Notes: generated from the sequence alone by a model not told the origin. Positions 34,401 through 42,673 are shown, numbered from the stretch's first letter. The stretch is 64,000 nucleotides of DNA from Streptomyces tirandamycinicus (GCF_003097515.1 NZ_CP029188.1:1512501-1576500); one strand, 5' to 3'. Made by a program: numbers and translations.

Positions 34401-35954
34401 ATGGCCCGCCATGAACTCCTGCAAGCCGGCCTCGCCCGCCTCAGGCGCCACTACCTGTCCCACCGCGCGAGCCCCGTCAGCGCACTGGTCCACAGCCCGC
34501 ACCCGTACGGGCGGGCGTTCGGGCTCGTGGCCGTCGTCCTGCTGGGGGCATGGCTGGGGCTGCTGATCGTGGGGGCGGTCCGCACGCCGGTGGGCCCCGT
34601 GGACACGAGCATGGCGCTCCGGCCGTCCGTCTCCGGCGGCACGAAGATCAACGTCTCGCCGCTCGGCGCCCTCGAACTCGACTCGCACACCGCGCCGATC
34701 CGGCTCGACGTCAACATCGACCGGCTCGACCCCGTCCGCTCCCAGGCGCTCGTGCAGCACCCGGAGCGTCTCGCCGGGCTCCAGGAGGAGATCGCCCAGG
34801 ACGTCGCGGAGGGCACCCGCGACCTGGCCCTGCGCTCCTGCGTCGCCGTGGTCTCCGGAGCCACGGCCCTCGGCCTCGCCGTCTACCGCCGCCCGCGCCG
34901 GGCCCTCGCGGCCGGCGGCCTCGCCCTCGCCCTGCTGGCCGCCTCCGGGGCGAGCGCATGGGCCACCTGGAATCCGAAGTCGGTGCTGGAGCCCAGGTTC
35001 TCGGGGCTGTTGAGCAGCGCCCCGTCGGTCGTCGGCAACGCGCGTTCGATCGTCACCGAATTCGACGTGTACCAGAAGGAGTTGGCCCGGCTTGTCACCA
35101 ATGTCACCAAGCTGTACGAGGCGACCTCCACGCTGCCGGTCTACCAGCCGGACCCGGGCACCATGCGCGTGCTGCACGTCTCCGACATCCACCTCAACCC
35201 GGCCGCGTGGCACATCATCGGCTCGCTCGTGGAGCAGTACGAGATCGACGCGATCATCGACACCGGCGACACCATGGACCACGGCACCGCGGCGGAGAAC
35301 CCCTTCCTCGACCCGATCCCGGACCTCGGCGCGCCCTACGTCTGGGTGCGAGGCAACCACGACTCGCTGGTGACCCAGCGCTATCTCCAGCGGCTGAAGA
35401 ACGTCCACGTCCTCGACGAGGGCCGCGCGGTGACCGTGGGAGGCCTGCGGGTGGCGGGCACCGGCGACCCCCAGTTCACGCCGGACCGATCGACGGTCCC
35501 CGCGGGCGACCCCGCCGAACGCATGGCCGGGATCCGGCTGGCCTCGGCGCTGCGCGACCAGAGCGCGGCCGGCACCCCCGTCGACATCGCGGTCGCCCAC
35601 AACCCCGTGGCCGCTCGCGAGACGGACGGCGAGGTGCCGCTGGTCCTGGCAGGCCACGTCCACCGCCGGGACACCGAGATCCTCCCGTTCGGCACCCGCC
35701 TCAAGATCGAGGGCTCCACGGGCGGCGGCGGGCTTCGGGCGGTCGAACGCGAGGAGCCGGAGAAGGTCCGCGCCTCCGTCCTCTACCTCGACCGCGACAC
35801 GCGCACCCTCCAGGCCTGGGACGAGATCACCCTCGGCGGGCTGGGTCTCACCACGGCCGAGGTCAGCCGCCACCTGGCGAAGGCGCCTCCGCCGCAGGGT
35901 CCCCCGGCAACACGGACCCCGCCCCCGACGGGGCTGCCGTCTCCCGCCCCGTAA
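34401..35954 (+). CDS. Membrane metallophosphoesterase
   Basis: A 517-residue protein. Hydrophobic segments lie near residues 38-60, 150-168 and 172-195; the C-terminal half is a calcineurin-like phosphoesterase with the metal motifs VSDIHLN, DTGDTMDHG, VRGNHDS, AHNP and AGHVHRRD. It probably hydrolyses phosphoesters of a lipid or nucleotide at the membrane; the substrate is unknown. ATG 34401 is chosen; the frame extends upstream into repeat DNA. The proline-rich last 30 residues are disordered. The tRNA-Glu promoter follows directly after the stop codon. Confidence 0.85.
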   Translation: MARHELLQAGLARLRRHYLSHRASPVSALVHSPHPYGRAFGLVAVVLLGAWLGLLIVGAVRTPVGPVDTSMALRPSVSGGTKINVSPLGALELDSHTAPIRLDVNIDRLDPVRSQALVQHPERLAGLQEEIAQDVAEGTRDLALRSCVAVVSGATALGLAVYRRPRRALAAGGLALALLAASGASAWATWNPKSVLEPRFSGLLSSAPSVVGNARSIVTEFDVYQKELARLVTNVTKLYEATSTLPVYQPDPGTMRVLHVSDIHLNPAAWHIIGSLVEQYEIDAIIDTGDTMDHGTAAENPFLDPIPDLGAPYVWVRGNHDSLVTQRYLQRLKNVHVLDEGRAVTVGGLRVAGTGDPQFTPDRSTVPAGDPAERMAGIRLASALRDQSAAGTPVDIAVAHNPVAARETDGEVPLVLAGHVHRRDTEILPFGTRLKIEGSTGGGGLRAVEREEPEKVRASVLYLDRDTRTLQAWDEITLGGLGLTTAEVSRHLAKAPPPQGPPATRTPPPTGLPSPAP

Positions 35955-35960
35955 ACCGTT

Positions 35961-35990
35961 TTGGCGATCGGTCCCCGCATCCCATATGCT
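35961..35990 (+). promoter_or_regulatory. Promoter of tRNA-Glu/Asp/Phe cluster
   Basis: TTGGCG (35961-35966) and TATGCT (35985-35990) are 18 bp apart and about 45 bp upstream of tRNA-Glu. Confidence 0.65.
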
Positions 35991-36035
35991 TCTCACGTCC
36001 CCGACGCGCTGCGAAGCGCCCAGGTGGGCCCCTTA

Positions 36036-36108
36036 GCCCTCATCGTCTAGTGGCCCAGGACGCCGCCCTTTCAAGGCGGTAGCACGGGTTCGAATCCCGT
36101 TGGGGGCA
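36036..36108 (+). tRNA. tRNA-Glu (TTC)
   Basis: A 73-nt cloverleaf with anticodon TTC (loop CTTTCAA) and acceptor arms GCCCTCA/TGGGGGC. Its last 20 bases plus two (36091-36110) are repeated exactly at 37583-37602. Confidence 0.94.
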
Positions 36109-36150
36109 CGTTTTATAGCATGTGTGCGAATTTTTCGGACACTACAGCTT

Positions 36151-36225
36151 GGTCCTGTGGAGCAGTTTGGAGTGCTCGCCACCCTGTCAAGGTGGAGGCC
36201 GCGGGTTCAAATCCCGTCAGGACCG
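36151..36225 (+). tRNA. tRNA-Asp (GTC), copy 1
   Basis: A 75-nt tRNA with anticodon GTC and acceptor GGTCCTG/CAGGACC, discriminator G. An identical second copy lies at 37647-37721. Confidence 0.94.
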
Positions 36226-36245
36226 CTGCGACTCCCGAGTCGCAT

Positions 36246-36319
36246 GGCTGGGTAGCTCAGTTGGTACGAGCGTCCGCCTGAAAAGCGGAAGGTCGCCGGT
36301 TCGACCCCGGCCCCAGCCA
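36246..36319 (+). tRNA. tRNA-Phe (GAA), copy 1
   Basis: A 74-nt tRNA with anticodon GAA (loop CTGAAAA), 20 bp after tRNA-Asp. Followed by an encoded CCA. An identical second copy lies at 37742-37815. Confidence 0.94.
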
Positions 36320-36326
36320 CCACCTT

Positions 36327-36364
36327 GAGAACGTCCCGGACGGCACGCCGTCCGGGACGTTCTC
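36327..36364 (+). terminator. Terminator after first tRNA cluster
   Basis: Perfect-looking arms GAGAACGTCCCGGACGGC and GCCGTCCGGGACGTTCTC around a tiny loop, 8 bp after tRNA-Phe copy 1. Confidence 0.9.
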
Positions 36365-36508
36365 GTTGTGCGTTCTGGGAAAGAGGCAACCTCGCAGAGC
36401 CGCCGGCCCGGAAGCTTCACGCGCTGAGACGGTCCTGACTCCTCCGCGCGCCACGCCTCGTAACGCAGCCGGGAGGTGGCGTGGGTGAAGTCCATCGGTG
36501 TCGAGCTG

Positions 36509-36600
36509 CAGCCCACCCTCCACGAGAAGGCGCTCCACGAGAAGGCGGCAGCACTGCTGCATGCCCTCGCCCGCAGCCACGCGCTGATCCGGCCGGAAAG
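36509..36600 (+). pseudogene. Fragment of Doc/Fic-type toxin gene
   Basis: The frame reads QPTLHEKALHEKAAALLHAL then ARSHALI. This matches the central part of death-on-curing (Doc) toxins (YPTL.EKAAALL.SLARNHALVDGNKR). Both ends are missing, including the catalytic HxFx(D/A)GNK motif after HAL. A 15-bp duplication (CTCCACGAGAAGGCG) repeats LHEKA. It is a dead scrap just upstream of an intact toxin-antitoxin pair. Confidence 0.6.
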
Positions 36601-36649
36601 CCCCGGAAAGCCTCTGATCCGCGGGAGCATGACAGGTAGGATAAGGAGC

Positions 36650-36913
36650 ATGAGCGAGCCCACCGGCAAGTATTCGATCACCATGCCGCGCGACATCGCC
36701 GAGGCCGCCAAGGCCCGCAGCGGCCACTCCGGCCTGTCCGCCTACGTGACCGCTGCCGTGGCCCGCCAGATCGAACGCGACAACCTCAACGAACTCATCG
36801 CCGTCGCCGAAGCCGAGCACGGCCCGATCACGGACGAGGAGATCCGGTCTCTGCGCGACCAGCTCACGCTGGCACGGCGCGAACAGAACCAGCACGGGAC
36901 AAGCGCCGCGTGA
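36650..36913 (+). CDS. Antitoxin, ribbon-helix-helix type
   Basis: An 87-residue protein whose N terminus (GKYSITMPRDIAEAAKARSG then SAYVTAAVARQI) is a typical ribbon-helix-helix DNA-binding domain; the acidic C-terminal half would wrap the toxin. ATG 36650 has AAGGAG at good distance. The stop overlaps the toxin start by 4 bp (GTGA), the normal coupling. Expected to repress its own operon together with the toxin. It lies inside the DNA enclosed by the duplicated tRNA blocks. Confidence 0.85.
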   Translation: MSEPTGKYSITMPRDIAEAAKARSGHSGLSAYVTAAVARQIERDNLNELIAVAEAEHGPITDEEIRSLRDQLTLARREQNQHGTSAA

Positions 36914-37323
36914 CCCGCTCCCCTGCGCTACCCGGCGGCACTCTCGTCCTCGACAGCGAAGGACTCGCCAAAGCGGTCCTGCGCGACCGCACGGTCACCG
37001 GCTGGCTTGCCCTGGCCCGCGCCGACGACCTACGCGTGATCACCTCGGCTGCCACGCTCGTCGAGGTGATCCACCCCCGCATCAACCGCCCGGCCCTGGA
37101 ATGGACGCTCGCCCGCCTCGTCCTGGAGCCGATCACCGAGCCGATCGCCCGCCACGCGGCCGCCTTGCTCGCCGACGCCGGCCTGCACGGCCACAAGTAC
37201 GCCATCGACGCCATGCTCGCCGCCACCGCCCTCGCCGCACCTGGGCCGGCCACGATCCTCACTTCCGACCCCGAGGACCTGATGACGCTTTGCGGCACGC
37301 GGGCCACGGTTATCAAGATCTGA
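36910..37323 (+). CDS. PIN-domain toxin (VapC-like)
   Basis: A 137-residue PIN-fold ribonuclease. The acidic active-site residues are visible: D in LVLDSEGLA (near 14), E in TLVEVIHP (near 50), D in KYAIDAML (near 97) and D in LTSDPEDL (near 119). Such toxins cut tRNA or rRNA when not bound by the antitoxin. GTG 36910 overlaps the antitoxin stop. The gene is intact, so the unit should still work as an addiction or stabilisation module for the surrounding segment. Confidence 0.87.
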   Translation: MTRSPALPGGTLVLDSEGLAKAVLRDRTVTGWLALARADDLRVITSAATLVEVIHPRINRPALEWTLARLVLEPITEPIARHAAALLADAGLHGHKYAIDAMLAATALAAPGPATILTSDPEDLMTLCGTRATVIKI

Positions 37324-37576
37324 ACCGATCCGGCTCGGATGGAGACATCGAAGCCGGTCGCTGCCCTCGCTCGCACCATGGACGCCCGCCGGTGCAGGCC
37401 GGCAACGCTCCCCTGAGCGCGGACAGCTCGAGCGTGGCAATGACGGCGCGTCGGCCCGTGCCCACCAGTGGGCACAGGCCCGGGGCCAAGCCGGATCGAG
37501 CGGGACGCTGGAGGACCGAAACCAGCCCGTACACTCGCCCTTCGGACATCGCCCCAGGTCAGGACGGTAAGGCTGT

Positions 37577-37602
37577 CGGGTGCGAATCCCGTTGGGGGCA
37601 CG
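37577..37602 (+). other. Copy of tRNA-Glu 3' end, att-like site
   Basis: CGGGTGCGAATCCCGTTGGG plus GGCACG differs from the tRNA-Glu end at 36085-36110 by one base in 26; the last 20 bases are identical. It stands 44 bp before the second tRNA-Asp copy, where a tRNA-Glu would be expected. It marks either an attachment site of a lost element or the edge of a duplication. Confidence 0.8.
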
Positions 37603-37646
37603 CACCATCGTGTGCGAGACTGGCTCTCGCACCATGCATCACCTCT

Positions 37647-37721
37647 GGTCCTGTGGAGCAGTTTGGAGTGCTCGCCACCCTGTCAAGGTGGAGGCCGCGG
37701 GTTCAAATCCCGTCAGGACCG
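37647..37721 (+). tRNA. tRNA-Asp (GTC), copy 2
   Basis: Identical to copy 1 at 36151-36225. The identity includes the 20-bp spacer to tRNA-Phe. Confidence 0.94.
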
Positions 37722-37741
37722 CTGCGACTCCCGAGTCGCAT

Positions 37742-37815
37742 GGCTGGGTAGCTCAGTTGGTACGAGCGTCCGCCTGAAAAGCGGAAGGTCGCCGGTTCGA
37801 CCCCGGCCCCAGCCA
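37742..37815 (+). tRNA. tRNA-Phe (GAA), copy 2
   Basis: Identical to copy 1 at 36246-36319, but followed by CCG instead of CCA, so identity to the first block ends here. Confidence 0.94.
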
Positions 37816-37834
37816 CCGCAGCCCTACCAGGGCG

Positions 37835-37867
37835 GAAGCCCCCGTCGAGATCGTCGGCGGGGGCTTC
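37835..37867 (+). terminator. Terminator after second tRNA block
   Basis: Arms GAAGCCCCCG and CGGGGGCTTC around a loop of about 13 bases, 20 bp after tRNA-Phe copy 2. The sequence is unrelated to the terminator of the first block. Confidence 0.8.
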
Positions 37868-38086
37868 GTGCTGGTTCACCGGCGGCGGTACGAGGCCCGT
37901 ACGACGGGACTACGACGACAGCACGACGGCAGTACGACGGCGGCGGAGCCCAGCGGAAGCACGCGGAACCGAGCGGACGCCGACGGACACCGGCGGAGAC
38001 CGACGGAGACCGACGCACGCCGACGCACGCCGACGCACGCGAACGGACGCCGACGCGCGCCGACGGGCGCACCGCGGGATCGGCCG

Positions 38087-38914
38087 TCACACCCGGTCCC
38101 GCCCGCGCAGCCCGCGAACCGTGAGGACGATCGCCGCGGACGCCACCACCAGGGCGAGCAGCAACCAGTCGGGTACCGCACGACCCGCGTCGGAGGCCCA
38201 CTGCTCCGCGGCGAAGGAGTCGTCGACGGACAGCAGCCCCGGCAGCGCCGTCGTGCCGTCGAAGGCGAGGAAGACGGTGCCGAGGACGACGAAGAACAGG
38301 CCGGACAGGGCCGAGGTGGTGTGCAGCTCGAAGCGCCCGGCGATGCGCAGGGTGCGTCCGCGCAGCCAGCGGCGGCGGGACAGGTCGCAGCGTTCCCACA
38401 GCAGGGCCAGGGCGAACAGCGGGACCGCCATGCCCAGGGCGTAGACGGCGAGGAGGAGCCCCCCGTACGCGGGGCTTCCGCTCAGGGCCGCCACGGTGAG
38501 GACGCTGCCGAGGATCGGCCCCGCGCAGAAACCCGCGAGTCCGTAGACCGCGCCGAGGGCGTACACGGAGAGCGCGGTGGTGGGTCGGATCCGCCCGCCG
38601 GCCTCGGTGAGGCGGCGGGAGGCGAAGCCGAGACCCGCCAACTGGGCCACCCCGAGCGCGATGATCAGCCAGCCGCCCACCGCGACCAGCAGGTCGCGGT
38701 GGCCGTAGAAGAGGCGCCCGGCGAACGAGCCCGCGGCACCCAGCGGGACCAGGGTCGTCGCCAGGCCCGCGTAGAAGACGCAGGTGCGCGCGACCAGCCG
38801 GGACGTGGTGTCGATCGAGTACGCGAAGAAGGCGGGCAGCAGCAGCGCGCTGCAGGGGCTGAGCAGAGCGAGCAGGCCGCCCAGGAAGGCGGCCAGGTAG
38901 CCGATGTCGCTCAC
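38087..38914 (-). CDS. CcdA-like thiol-reductant transporter
   Basis: A 275-residue membrane protein with six or more helices. Two conserved cysteines lie in helices, LSPCSALLLPAF (near residue 20) and GFCAGPILGSV (near 128), as in CcdA/DsbD-beta proteins that carry electrons from cytosolic thioredoxin to exported thiol proteins. GTG 38914 overlaps the stop of the DsbA-like gene, so the two are coupled. The partner is obviously that thioredoxin-fold protein; the pair keeps exported disulfide enzymes reduced or supports heme protein maturation. Confidence 0.87.
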   Translation of the reverse strand: MSDIGYLAAFLGGLLALLSPCSALLLPAFFAYSIDTTSRLVARTCVFYAGLATTLVPLGAAGSFAGRLFYGHRDLLVAVGGWLIIALGVAQLAGLGFASRRLTEAGGRIRPTTALSVYALGAVYGLAGFCAGPILGSVLTVAALSGSPAYGGLLLAVYALGMAVPLFALALLWERCDLSRRRWLRGRTLRIAGRFELHTTSALSGLFFVVLGTVFLAFDGTTALPGLLSVDDSFAAEQWASDAGRAVPDWLLLALVVASAAIVLTVRGLRGRDRV

Positions 38915-39894
38915 TCGCCGCCCGCCGTCCCCGGCGCCGGGGTTCCGGAAGCGGCCCCGCCGGGCGCGGGCGTGCCCGGAGCGGCGGAGCCCGCAGCCGT
39001 GGCGCCGGGGTCCTTCGCACCGGGAGTACCGGGAGCACCGGGAGTACCGGGAGTACCGGGAGCACCGGGAGCACCGGGAGCACCGGGAGTCTTCGCACCG
39101 GGGGCCGGGGTCGTCGGCGCCGACTCGGGGCCCGCCGGCTCCGTGGTCGCGGCCTCCCGAGCCGCCTCGATCGCTTCGACGAAGGTCCGCTCCGGCTGGG
39201 CGCCCGCGATCGGACGGCCGTTGACGACGAACGACGGCGTGGACGTGGCGCCCAGCCCGTAGCCCTCCTCCTGGTCCCTGGCCACCGCCTGACGCGCCTC
39301 CTCGCCGTCCGCGTCGCGGCTGAAACGCGCCAGGTCCTTCACCCCGGCCGCGGCGGCGAGTTCCCTGAGCCGCTGCTCGCCGAAGCCCTGCTCCTTGGCG
39401 CCGTCGGCGTAGGCGGCCTTGTGGAACTGCCAGAACCGGCCCTGCCGCCCGGCGGCCCAGGCGGCCCGGGCGGCGGCCTCGGACTCCTCCCCGAAGATCG
39501 GGAAGTTGCGCCACTCGATGCGCAGCACGCCCTTCTCCACATACTTGCGGATCAGTTCCGGCTCGGTGTCGCGGGCGAACTTGCCGCAGTAGCCGCACTG
39601 GAAGTCGGCGTACTCGACCATCACCACGGGCGCGTCGGCACGGCCGAGCGCGAGAGGGTCGCCGGCGTCGCGCCGGGCGAGCTTCTCCAGCTCTGGGTAG
39701 ACACCGGCGTCCGGGTCGGCGGAGACGTCGGCCACGGAGCGCCCGCCGGTCGCCGAGTCGTCGGGCTTGGTGGCGGTGTAGGACACGAAGCCGAGCAGAA
39801 CCGCGGCGGCGGCGACCGCGGCGCCGTAGGCGAACGGCTTGACGGAGCGGCCGGAACGGGTGCCGCTGCGGGCAGGGGTGCGTGACGCGGGCAT
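38911..39894 (-). CDS. DsbA-like exported thiol-disulfide protein
   Basis: A 327-residue protein with an N-terminal membrane anchor (PFAYGAAVAAAAVLLGFVSY, near 20-40) and an extracytoplasmic DsbA/thioredoxin-4 domain. The active site is CGYC in YADFQCGYCGKFA (near 97) and the cis-proline loop is TSTPSFVVNG (near 215). The tail beyond about 245 is P/A/G/T-rich with nonapeptide-coded repeats (GAPGTPGTPGAPG). It is the first gene of the pair with the CcdA-like transporter. ATG 39894 has a weak ribosome site. Confidence 0.88.
   Translation of the reverse strand: MPASRTPARSGTRSGRSVKPFAYGAAVAAAAVLLGFVSYTATKPDDSATGGRSVADVSADPDAGVYPELEKLARRDAGDPLALGRADAPVVMVEYADFQCGYCGKFARDTEPELIRKYVEKGVLRIEWRNFPIFGEESEAAARAAWAAGRQGRFWQFHKAAYADGAKEQGFGEQRLRELAAAAGVKDLARFSRDADGEEARQAVARDQEEGYGLGATSTPSFVVNGRPIAGAQPERTFVEAIEAAREAATTEPAGPESAPTTPAPGAKTPGAPGAPGAPGTPGTPGAPGTPGAKDPGATAAGSAAPGTPAPGGAASGTPAPGTAGGE
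39019..39090 (-). repeat. 9-bp tandem repeat in DsbA-like gene
   Basis: Eight units of ACCGGGAGT or ACCGGGAGC in a row code for PG(T/A) repeats in the disordered tail. Copy changes would stay in frame. Confidence 0.9.
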
Positions 39895-40277
39895 GACGGT
39901 GTTCCCTCTCGGGTGGCGCAGGGGGTTACGGACGGTGCTGGACGCGGTGCCGCGGCCTATACGCGCAGTACGGAGAGGTCTATCGGTCCGGGAGCCGCGA
40001 GCGCGGGCGGGGCGCGCCCCGGTGCGAGGTCGAGGGCGGCGCCGTCGGCGGCCGGGCAGCCGGCCGCGCCCTGGGCGGCGGCCGGCAGGGCGGGCAGCAG
40101 CTCGTGCGCGGCGGACCCGCGCGGCGGCACGGCGGGGCCCATCCCGCCGTCACCGGACCCCTCACCGCAGCCGGGAGCCGGCTGCTCGCCTGCCGGGTAC
40201 CCGCCCGGCGAAGCCACGGCAGTGGGCACAGGCACGGCGACCCGCGAAGCCACGGCGGCGGGCACGGCCGTGCCCGC

Positions 40278-40421
40278 ACCTACGCCTACGTCAACCCCGT
40301 CGTCGCCGTGCTCCTCGGCTCGCTGGTCCTCGGGGAGCGGCTGACCTGGCCCATTGCGGTCGGCGGCGCGGTCGTCGTGGCCGGTGTCTGCCTGATCGTC
40401 AGCACCGAACGCCGCCGCTGA
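40278..40421 (+). pseudogene. C-terminal stump of EamA/DMT transporter
   Basis: The frame TYAYVNPVVAVLLGSLVLGE continues to ...VSTERRR and a stop; this is the last two helices of a drug/metabolite (EamA) transporter, whose full length is about 300 residues. Upstream of 40278 there is only GC-rich repeat DNA (GAAGCCACGGC units at 40210-40270), so the front was deleted. It has no start codon of its own. Confidence 0.8.
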
Positions 40422-40591
40422 CGACCGGCGGAGACCGGGCGCCGGCGAGCGTGAGGCGGCCGGGTGCCACGTACCCGTCGTGGCGGGTGGGCGACCGCGG
40501 CCGGGCGCACCCGTGAGCGGCACGGCGCCCCCCGGCTCCCGGACCCGCCAAGGGCGCGTGCCCTGTCCACGCCCGTCACCATGGACTGGCG

Positions 40592-40863
40592 GCCGGGGCG
40601 CGGACCGGGTCCCCCGGCCACCCGGGGCGCAGGCACACCGCGCACGCGGCGCCGCGAGCCACCGGCCCAGGGGCCGCAGCGCGGACCGCCGGGTCCCCCG
40701 ACCAGCCGGGGCGCGGGCACACCGCACACCCACGGCCGCGGGCCGCCGACCGAACCGAGCGCACCCGAACCGGAGATCCCCGCCCGCCACGGCCCGGGCA
40801 CACCGCAGGCGGACGGCCCGCGGGTGTACGGGCCGCGGGTGTACGGACCGCGGGTGTACGGGC
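40592..40863. repeat. Degenerate repeats before Ni/Co permease gene
   Basis: A unit of about 85 bp around GCGGACCGGGTCCCCCGGCC recurs once (near 40599 and 40680) with many changes. At 40818-40863 the 15-bp unit CGGGTGTACGGACCG occurs three times. No gene is seen between 40422 and about 40880. Confidence 0.7.
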
Positions 40864-40900
40864 GCACCGCCGAAGGCGCCCGGTACCGGCCGCGCTGGCG

Positions 40901-42580
40901 GTGGCGGCCGCTGTGGCCGCCCTGCTCGTCGGGACGGGGACGCCCGCCGTGGCGCACCCCCTGGGGAACTTCTCCGTGAACCGCTACGACGGCCTCGTCG
41001 TCACCGAGCGCGAGCTGCGCGTCGACCATGTCGAGGACCTCGCGGAGATCCCGACCGCGCGGATCCGGCCCCGGGAGATGGCTCCGGCCGCGCTGGCGGC
41101 CTGGGCGGAGGAGCGCTGCGGCACAGCGGCGCGTGCGGCCCGGCTGCTCGTCGACGGCCGCGCGGTACCGCTCGAGGCCGGGTCCGCCCGCGCCGCGGTC
41201 CGGCCCGGCCAGGCGGGACTGCCCACGCTCCGCGTCGAGTGCGCGATGCGCGCACCGCTGCCGGGCGGGAGGGCGGAGCTGGTCTTCACGGCCGCACCCG
41301 GTGAGGGCGCCGGCTGGCGGGAGGTCACGGCGCGCGCCGACCGTGCGACGCTGGCCTCGTCGGACGTCCCCGCCGAGTCCGTGTCCCGCAGGCTGTCCGC
41401 GTACCCGCAGCGCCTGCTGGAGTCCCCGCCGTCCGACACCACGGCCCGGCTCACGGCCGTACCCGGCGGACCGGCGCTCGACGAGGCGGCTGCCGCGGCG
41501 GCGCCCCCGTCCGTGCTGCCGCGCGGGGTCGACCGCTGGACCCAGGCCCTGACGGGGCTGGTCGAACGACGCGACCTCACCGTGCCGTTCGGGGCGCTCG
41601 CACTGCTCGTCGCCCTCGTGCTGGGCGCGGGCCACGCCCTCGCCCCGGGTCATGGGAAGACCCTGATGGCCGCGGCGGCCGCGGCGGGCGGCCGGAGTTC
41701 GCTGCGGGAGGTCCTGGCGCTCGGGGCCTCCGTCACCGTCACCCACACCCTCGGCGTGTTCGCGCTGGGCGCCCTGATCGTGGCGGGATCGGCCGTCACC
41801 CCGGCCGTGGTCGGCTGGCTGGGCATGGCGAGCGGGGTCCTCGTCGCCGTGGCGGGGGCACTGCTGGCGCGGCGGGCGTGGCAGGACCGGGCGCGGGGAC
41901 GGGGGCACACGCACGTCCACTGGCTGGGCGGTGGACGGTTCCGTACGTACACGCACACGCACACGCACACGCAGTCCCATGGTGACGGCCGGGACCACGA
42001 CCACGACCACGGCCACGGCCACGGCCACGGCCACGGCCACGAGCGTGCCCGCGACGCCGCGCCGGTACACGGGCACGCGCACCACCATGAGCACGAACAC
42101 GAGCACGCGCACCACCATGAGCACGAACACGAGCACGCGCACCACCACGAGCACGGGCACCACCACGAGCTCCATGGCACCGGCCACCAGCACCCGGCAC
42201 CGGGCGACCGGCACCGCCCCGACCACGGCTCCGAGCGGCGGCACCCCCTGCGCCGTAGCATCCTGCTCGGTCTCGCCGGCGGTCTCGTCCCCAGCCCCTC
42301 CGCCGTGGTCGTGCTGGTCGGCGCCGCGGCCCTGGGCCACGCCTGGTTCGGGCTGCTCCTCGTCGTCGCCTACGGGGCGGGGCTGGCGCTCACCCTCACC
42401 GCGGCCGGGTTCGCCGTCGTGCGGCTGGGGGGCCGGATCACGGCGCGGCTCGCCCGGCGGCGCACCGCCGGGCGGCTGGCCGGGTTCGTCCAGCGGTCGG
42501 CCCCGATCGGCACGGCGCTCACCGTGGTGCTACTGGGATGCGGACTCGCGCTCAGGGGGGCCGCGGGAGCCCTGAGTTGA
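40901..42580 (+). CDS. NicO/RcnA-type nickel-cobalt transporter
   Basis: A 560-residue membrane protein. A signal peptide (AAAVAALLVGTGTPAVAHPL) leads to an extracytoplasmic domain of about 190 residues, then a membrane domain with the family motif GHALAPGHGKTLMAA (near 245) and a C-terminal helix bundle with LAGGLVPSPSAVVVLVGAA (near 465). Between them lies a loop with some 50 histidines (THTHTHTHTQSH, HGHGHGHGHGH, AHHHEHEHEH). Such proteins move Ni2+ or Co2+; His loops bind or buffer the ion. The start is uncertain because the signal peptide could begin some codons upstream in a frame lacking ATG/GTG. Confidence 0.87.
   Translation: MAAAVAALLVGTGTPAVAHPLGNFSVNRYDGLVVTERELRVDHVEDLAEIPTARIRPREMAPAALAAWAEERCGTAARAARLLVDGRAVPLEAGSARAAVRPGQAGLPTLRVECAMRAPLPGGRAELVFTAAPGEGAGWREVTARADRATLASSDVPAESVSRRLSAYPQRLLESPPSDTTARLTAVPGGPALDEAAAAAAPPSVLPRGVDRWTQALTGLVERRDLTVPFGALALLVALVLGAGHALAPGHGKTLMAAAAAAGGRSSLREVLALGASVTVTHTLGVFALGALIVAGSAVTPAVVGWLGMASGVLVAVAGALLARRAWQDRARGRGHTHVHWLGGGRFRTYTHTHTHTQSHGDGRDHDHDHGHGHGHGHGHERARDAAPVHGHAHHHEHEHEHAHHHEHEHEHAHHHEHGHHHELHGTGHQHPAPGDRHRPDHGSERRHPLRRSILLGLAGGLVPSPSAVVVLVGAAALGHAWFGLLLVVAYGAGLALTLTAAGFAVVRLGGRITARLARRRTAGRLAGFVQRSAPIGTALTVVLLGCGLALRGAAGALS
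41943..42175 (+). repeat. His-codon repeats in Ni/Co permease
   Basis: ACACGC, CACGGC and a 30-bp unit (CACCACCATGAGCACGAACA then CGAGCACGCG) repeated two and a half times encode the His-rich loop. Lengths are multiples of three. Confidence 0.85.
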
Positions 42581-42673
42581 GCCCCGGTCCGTGAGCGGCG
42601 GACGCCGGCCCACCCCGCTGCCGTCGCCGGCGTCCACCGACCAGGGCCCCGCCCGTCGGAGGCCGCACGGCAG

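Noticed and set aside
40286..42340. 684-codon open frame on the minus strand across the Ni/Co permease gene
   Set aside because: It is antisense to a gene with clear family motifs, is rich in R, G and V, and owes its length to the high GC content and His-codon repeats.
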